A stretch of 19,025 bases of DNA from contig JANBQC010000546.1 of the NCBI GenBank assembly GCA_027576995.1, forward strand, positions 1-19,025. Direction: 5' to 3'. The translations under genes and the position numbers were made by a program. The notes beneath the pieces were generated by a model. That model worked only from the letters and a program-made list of their open reading frames with translations, was not told where the DNA came from and did not search any database. Within the stretch, counting starts at the first letter, position 1. Each line of letters begins with the position of its first letter. This document shows, one piece after another, positions 15,982 to 19,025 of the stretch. Origin of the DNA: Dimargaris cristalligena (Eukaryota > Kickxellomycota > Dimargaritomycetes > Dimargaritales > Dimargaritaceae).

Positions 15982-17952
15982 CTAGCCAGGGGGTGATGGG
16001 AGGCCGTCTGGTGGGGGCGAGTCATAGGGACCTCGATTACGGGGCGCTCGGTTCCCAGCTGGGGGGTGGCGGGGGGCCATTTGGGGGATGGGGGAGGTGG
16101 CGGTTGAAGAGGGGTGGGGTGGGGGCATCTGCATAAGGCCAGGCATACCGGCCCCCCCGGATGGAAACAGGCCCGCTTGGGGCGTCAAGGCAAACGGATA
16201 AAAGAAGCGCGGATCATAGCCCTGGTGGGGATGGCGTTGCTGTTGGTGCTGAGGGTCGTGCGGACTGGAGCGGGGCAGCACCGCTATATTGGGGGAGTAA
16301 CCCGCCGGGACTTCGTTAGTGTGAGTGTGGATATTGGATACCGGAACACCGCCAGCGATGGACATGGGAATCATGCCGCTAGTGTACATTTCGGGAGGGT
16401 AGGGAGCAACCGGGGAGGAAGGGGGTGGAGGCCAGCCCAGTGGCGAGGGCGGAGCCGGAAAGAGCCGGGGATCCATGCCCATGGTGAGATACGGCGAGAA
16501 GGAGGACTGAAGTGTGGTACCCGCCATGGAAGGGGGGTGGTGATGCTCAGTACCAGTAGGGCCCAGGGCGGACATATAAGGCAACTGGTCCATCGACGGA
16601 TAGGGCGATGACTGTGGCGGCAGGGCGATGGGGGGTGAAGGAGGTGGCCCCAGTAGTGGGGGAATAAGGGAGTGGGGCCCCGTGGGCATCATCATATTAG
16701 AGACTGCGGAGGACATAAACATCTGGGGGGAAAACGGGCCTATGTTTGAAAAGGTCGAGGGGTGTTTCTGTGACATGGGGTGATGTTGCTGTTGCTGTCG
16801 CTGCTGCTGCTGCCGCTGTTGCTGTTGCTGTTGCTGTTGTACGTGGACCTGGGATTGCGACTGTAGTGGTAGGTAAGAATGCGGAACTACCGTGGGTGGA
16901 GGTCTAATACCAGCCCCAGCTACTGCAGCGGTATTCTGCGGGACCGTCGAGCTAGAAGGAGCATCCCCTAGCAGGGGGGTTGGTCGATGGGTGGCATAGC
17001 GGAGGTTCACTAGTGGCCTCTGAATCGGCATCCCAGGAGTGTGGGGGCCAAAAACGGGAAATCCCAACCCGCGGGGGACCTCGTAAAGACTAGGGTAATC
17101 CACCGCACCCGGATTGGAAGGGCGTCGCCCCAACCGGCGAATATTATGAACCTTTATCTGTTCCACGGTCATTTTGGGAGCCGGGGGAGGGAGGGCCTTG
17201 TTATTTTTGAGGGCCTCCCTCTCGGCACGCCGCCGAGCCATATCGTTGGCGGCATCGAGGGGATGGATTTTGACGATGGGTTTCTGGACCCGGTTTTTTG
17301 TCCTACGTGCGGCCCGTTTACGGTTATCGGCCTGCCGCACATCGGTGATGTCGGACGAAAAGAGACCCAGGGCGATCAGGTTCTTTTGTCTATCCGGCTG
17401 GGGATAGGGTATGGCATTGGGCGGGGCTAGTTTAAGTGGTTCGATGGGGGGTCGCCCGGCCTCCGCGGCGGCCTGATTGAGAAACTCAATGACTTCACCC
17501 TGGGAGAGCTCCGCCAGGTAAGCGTTCTTATCGGGGTTGTGGCGGGACCGCTGGTGGCGTCGCAGATTACTCAGCACCGAGAAGCGCTGATCACAGCCAG
17601 GGAAATAGCAAATGTGCGGCTTATCGCCGGTATGACTGTTCATGTGCACGTTGAGTGAGCTGGGGCGATCGAACATTTTGCCACAGTGGTTACATGGGTA
17701 AATTTTGGGGCGTTTGTTCTCATTGCCGGTCGAGGGGGCGGTGGTGCGCGTCGGGGACGTCCGCGGGCTGTGGGTGGGGGTGTTGGCGGCACGGCGGGCC
17801 TGCTGCAGACGATTTAGGGAGGCCTTGAATTCGGGATTATCCAGGAGCGTAGATGAAGGGCCCGGGTCCAATGCCCCGACGGCCGGGCCGCTGCCGCTCG
17901 GAGCTGTTTGATTTGATACACCATCGGGCGTATCGGTTGGGTCGTGACGCAT
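15982..17952 (-). CDS. C2H2 zinc-finger transcription factor with polyQ and Pro-rich tail
   Basis: The product is 656 residues from a single exon. Two adjacent C2H2 fingers lie at about 85-138. Finger 1 uses C87, C90, H103 and H107, and the linker SHTGDKP is of the standard TGEKP type. Finger 2 uses C115, C120, H133 and H138 with wider CX4C and HX4H spacing. The segment DRPSSLNVHMNSHTG followed by FSVLSNLRRH is typical of a fungal regulator subgroup. Residues 140-270 contain basic stretches (NRKRAARRTKNR; MARRRAEREALKNN) that may serve as nuclear localisation signals. An 18-residue Q/R tract is at 372-389. The remainder to the C-terminus is rich in P, S, H and M and is probably disordered and trans-regulatory. 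The ATG at 17950-17952 follows an in-frame TAA about 18 nt upstream. Target genes cannot be deduced. Confidence 0.9.
   Translation of the reverse strand: MRHDPTDTPDGVSNQTAPSGSGPAVGALDPGPSSTLLDNPEFKASLNRLQQARRAANTPTHSPRTSPTRTTAPSTGNENKRPKIYPCNHCGKMFDRPSSLNVHMNSHTGDKPHICYFPGCDQRFSVLSNLRRHQRSRHNPDKNAYLAELSQGEVIEFLNQAAAEAGRPPIEPLKLAPPNAIPYPQPDRQKNLIALGLFSSDITDVRQADNRKRAARRTKNRVQKPIVKIHPLDAANDMARRRAEREALKNNKALPPPAPKMTVEQIKVHNIRRLGRRPSNPGAVDYPSLYEVPRGLGFPVFGPHTPGMPIQRPLVNLRYATHRPTPLLGDAPSSSTVPQNTAAVAGAGIRPPPTVVPHSYLPLQSQSQVHVQQQQQQQQRQQQQRQQQQHHPMSQKHPSTFSNIGPFSPQMFMSSAVSNMMMPTGPHSLIPPLLGPPPSPPIALPPQSSPYPSMDQLPYMSALGPTGTEHHHPPSMAGTTLQSSFSPYLTMGMDPRLFPAPPSPLGWPPPPSSPVAPYPPEMYTSGMIPMSIAGGVPVSNIHTHTNEVPAGYSPNIAVLPRSSPHDPQHQQQRHPHQGYDPRFFYPFALTPQAGLFPSGGAGMPGLMQMPPPHPSSTATSPIPQMAPRHPPAGNRAPRNRGPYDSPPPDGLPSPPG
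16786..16839 (-). repeat. CAG/CAA repeat coding for polyglutamine
   Basis: Eighteen codons encode Q8-R-Q4-R-Q4. CAA and CAG alternate in the first Q8 block and the last Q4 block, while the middle Q4 is pure CAG. The two CGG/CGA codons differ from CAG/CAA by a base in the second position or by two bases. Length may vary between strains. Confidence 0.92.
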
Positions 17953-17999
17953 CGAGAGCCAGGATTAGAACCAATTGTGTCGGTTGGCGAAGGGGTGAT

Positions 18000-18024
18000 A
18001 CACACACGAACACACACTCACTCC

Positions 18025-18055
<31 letters not shown>

Positions 18056-18056
18056 A
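18000..18056. repeat. (CA)n-(CT)n microsatellite upstream of the C2H2 gene
   Basis: CA-rich sequence (18000-18018) passes into a CT run (18022-18056) that begins about 50 bp before the start codon of the C2H2 gene. On that gene's sense strand it is a GA tract followed by GT repeats, so it lies in the promoter or 5' leader. Confidence 0.9.
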
Positions 18057-19025
18057 CTTTTGCTATCGAATTCGGGGTAAAATGCCCAATCTAAAAAGGC
18101 GAGATAACAATAATAATAGACGAATGGAGGGGATTTGGTACCGCGGGAAGCAGTTCCCACATTACAGTGGGACATGGAGGTTGGGAAAGTGGGCAACGTA
18201 TGGGTTAGTCGATGGAAGACAGCAGCGAACCGCTCAGGAGGAGGTGCCGACCGGTCCTCGGCTAGGCATTTCATCCACAGTATATTTGGTTGGCTAGCAT
18301 ATCCGAGAGCCAATGTTGGAACGAAGTCCGCTAAACCAGAGAGACGAAAGAACGCCCCCCGCCGTAGTTGGGGTATTGGATAGATATATAGAGAGAAAGA
18401 GAGGCCCTGGATACGGCGGTGAATTCGAGTATAAAATATTTACTAGATGAGGATGATTACGCTCCATCACTTACGAAGTAGACCCTACAGGGGAGGCGGC
18501 TGTACAACGGATACACTTGGCCGGACCAAGGGCAGCGGAGGAACGGCTTGATGCACAAGGAGGGTGGAGGGCATGAACGCCAGCGAATCACTCAGGAGAG
18601 AGTATGCCGAAGGGTTGAAAAAATCGAAAACAGCCAGACACACACACCACCGCAGCGATATTCAGCGTCCTTCTTAAGAATGACTGGCAAACTGGAAAAT
18701 AAATATGGAAGACGGAAATACGAGAGGGCCCCAGCCAAAATGGACGCGAGTTGCAGGGCTCTGAGGACGGCCAATAGTGGCAGGGGGGAGAGATTGACAC
18801 TGAAGGCAGCGGTGAATCGGGGTAGTGGATAATGAGCGAGACAAACATAGACAAGGTCGGGGGGTGCGCTATTGGACAGTGGCCAGGTCGGCAGAGTGTA
18901 TGGGCGACTGTGGCTAGAAGAGCGCTAATAAATAACCTTCTTGGACTGATTATCGTTAATAGATGCCGTCGACGTTTTGTTATTTATTGGCGATACTTAT
19001 TTCGCACAATGGACAAGTCCACGGT
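18057..19025. other. Upstream region of the C2H2 gene; no gene supported
   Basis: Small frames are open on both strands (a 72-codon plus frame from 18082; a 60-codon minus frame at 18592-18774 with a hydrophobic start). They overlap other open frames and have no recognisable domain. A TATA-like run is at about 18383-18391, some 430 bp from the C2H2 start, too far to be assigned. Confidence 0.5.

Noticed and set aside
16114..17430. Long plus-strand frames opposite the C2H2 gene
   Set aside because: They are antisense shadows of the GC-rich, Pro-rich coding sequence.
18082..18297. 72-codon plus-strand frame divergent from the C2H2 gene
   Set aside because: It has an Asn run and no domain, and minus-strand frames are open over the same stretch.
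18592..18774. 60-codon minus-strand frame with a hydrophobic N-terminus
   Set aside because: It overlaps two other open frames, and a hydrophobic start alone is not enough to support a secreted protein.

Overview
The window looks like nuclear DNA of a fungus, perhaps an early-diverging one; that placement is inference. Protein genes have GT-AG introns of about 190-520 bp. AATAAA signals, long gene-poor spacers and a Ty3/Gypsy-type LTR retrotransposon are also present. The gene set (GID4/Vid24, a PA-TM-RING ubiquitin ligase, a two-finger C2H2 regulator with polyglutamine) fits a fungus. No operons, CRISPR arrays, rRNA or convincing tRNA genes were seen.

Layout. Positions 1-1706 hold the 5' part of a minus-strand LTR retrotransposon. 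It has a very short 111-bp LTR, a primer-binding site, a leader with tandem repeats, a gag broken by two stop codons, and the start of pol with a retropepsin DTG motif; the rest of pol lies outside the window. About 150 bp beyond the LTR, on the plus strand, is an intact gene (1856-2668) for a secreted, cysteine-free, strongly basic protein built largely of 11-residue repeats. Positions 2669-6992 are a gene-poor block with one striking two-stem inverted repeat and a GC-rich patch.

Positions 6993-8818 (+) encode a three-exon GID4/Vid24 homologue, the substrate receptor of the GID/CTLH ubiquitin ligase. Positions 9746-11599 (-) encode a two-exon PA-TM-RING ubiquitin ligase. These two genes converge on a palindromic TTTATT-AG-AATAAA that offers a poly(A) signal to each strand. 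Positions 11600-15981 are a second gene-poor block, with a perfect 12-bp-arm palindrome and two minus-strand stretches that read like decayed or missed coding sequence; both are uncertain. Positions 15982-17952 (-) encode a C2H2 zinc-finger protein with a polyQ and proline-rich tail. A CA/CT microsatellite lies just upstream of its start, and no gene is supported from there to the window end.

Two neighbouring genes both act in ubiquitin-dependent turnover: GID4 works in the cytosol and nucleus, and the PA-TM-RING protein on endomembranes. No functional link between them is shown. I saw no sign of a defence system, a biosynthetic cluster or another multi-gene system. The most unusual items are the 11-mer-repeat secreted protein, the minimal LTR, and the possible coding relics in the second spacer.
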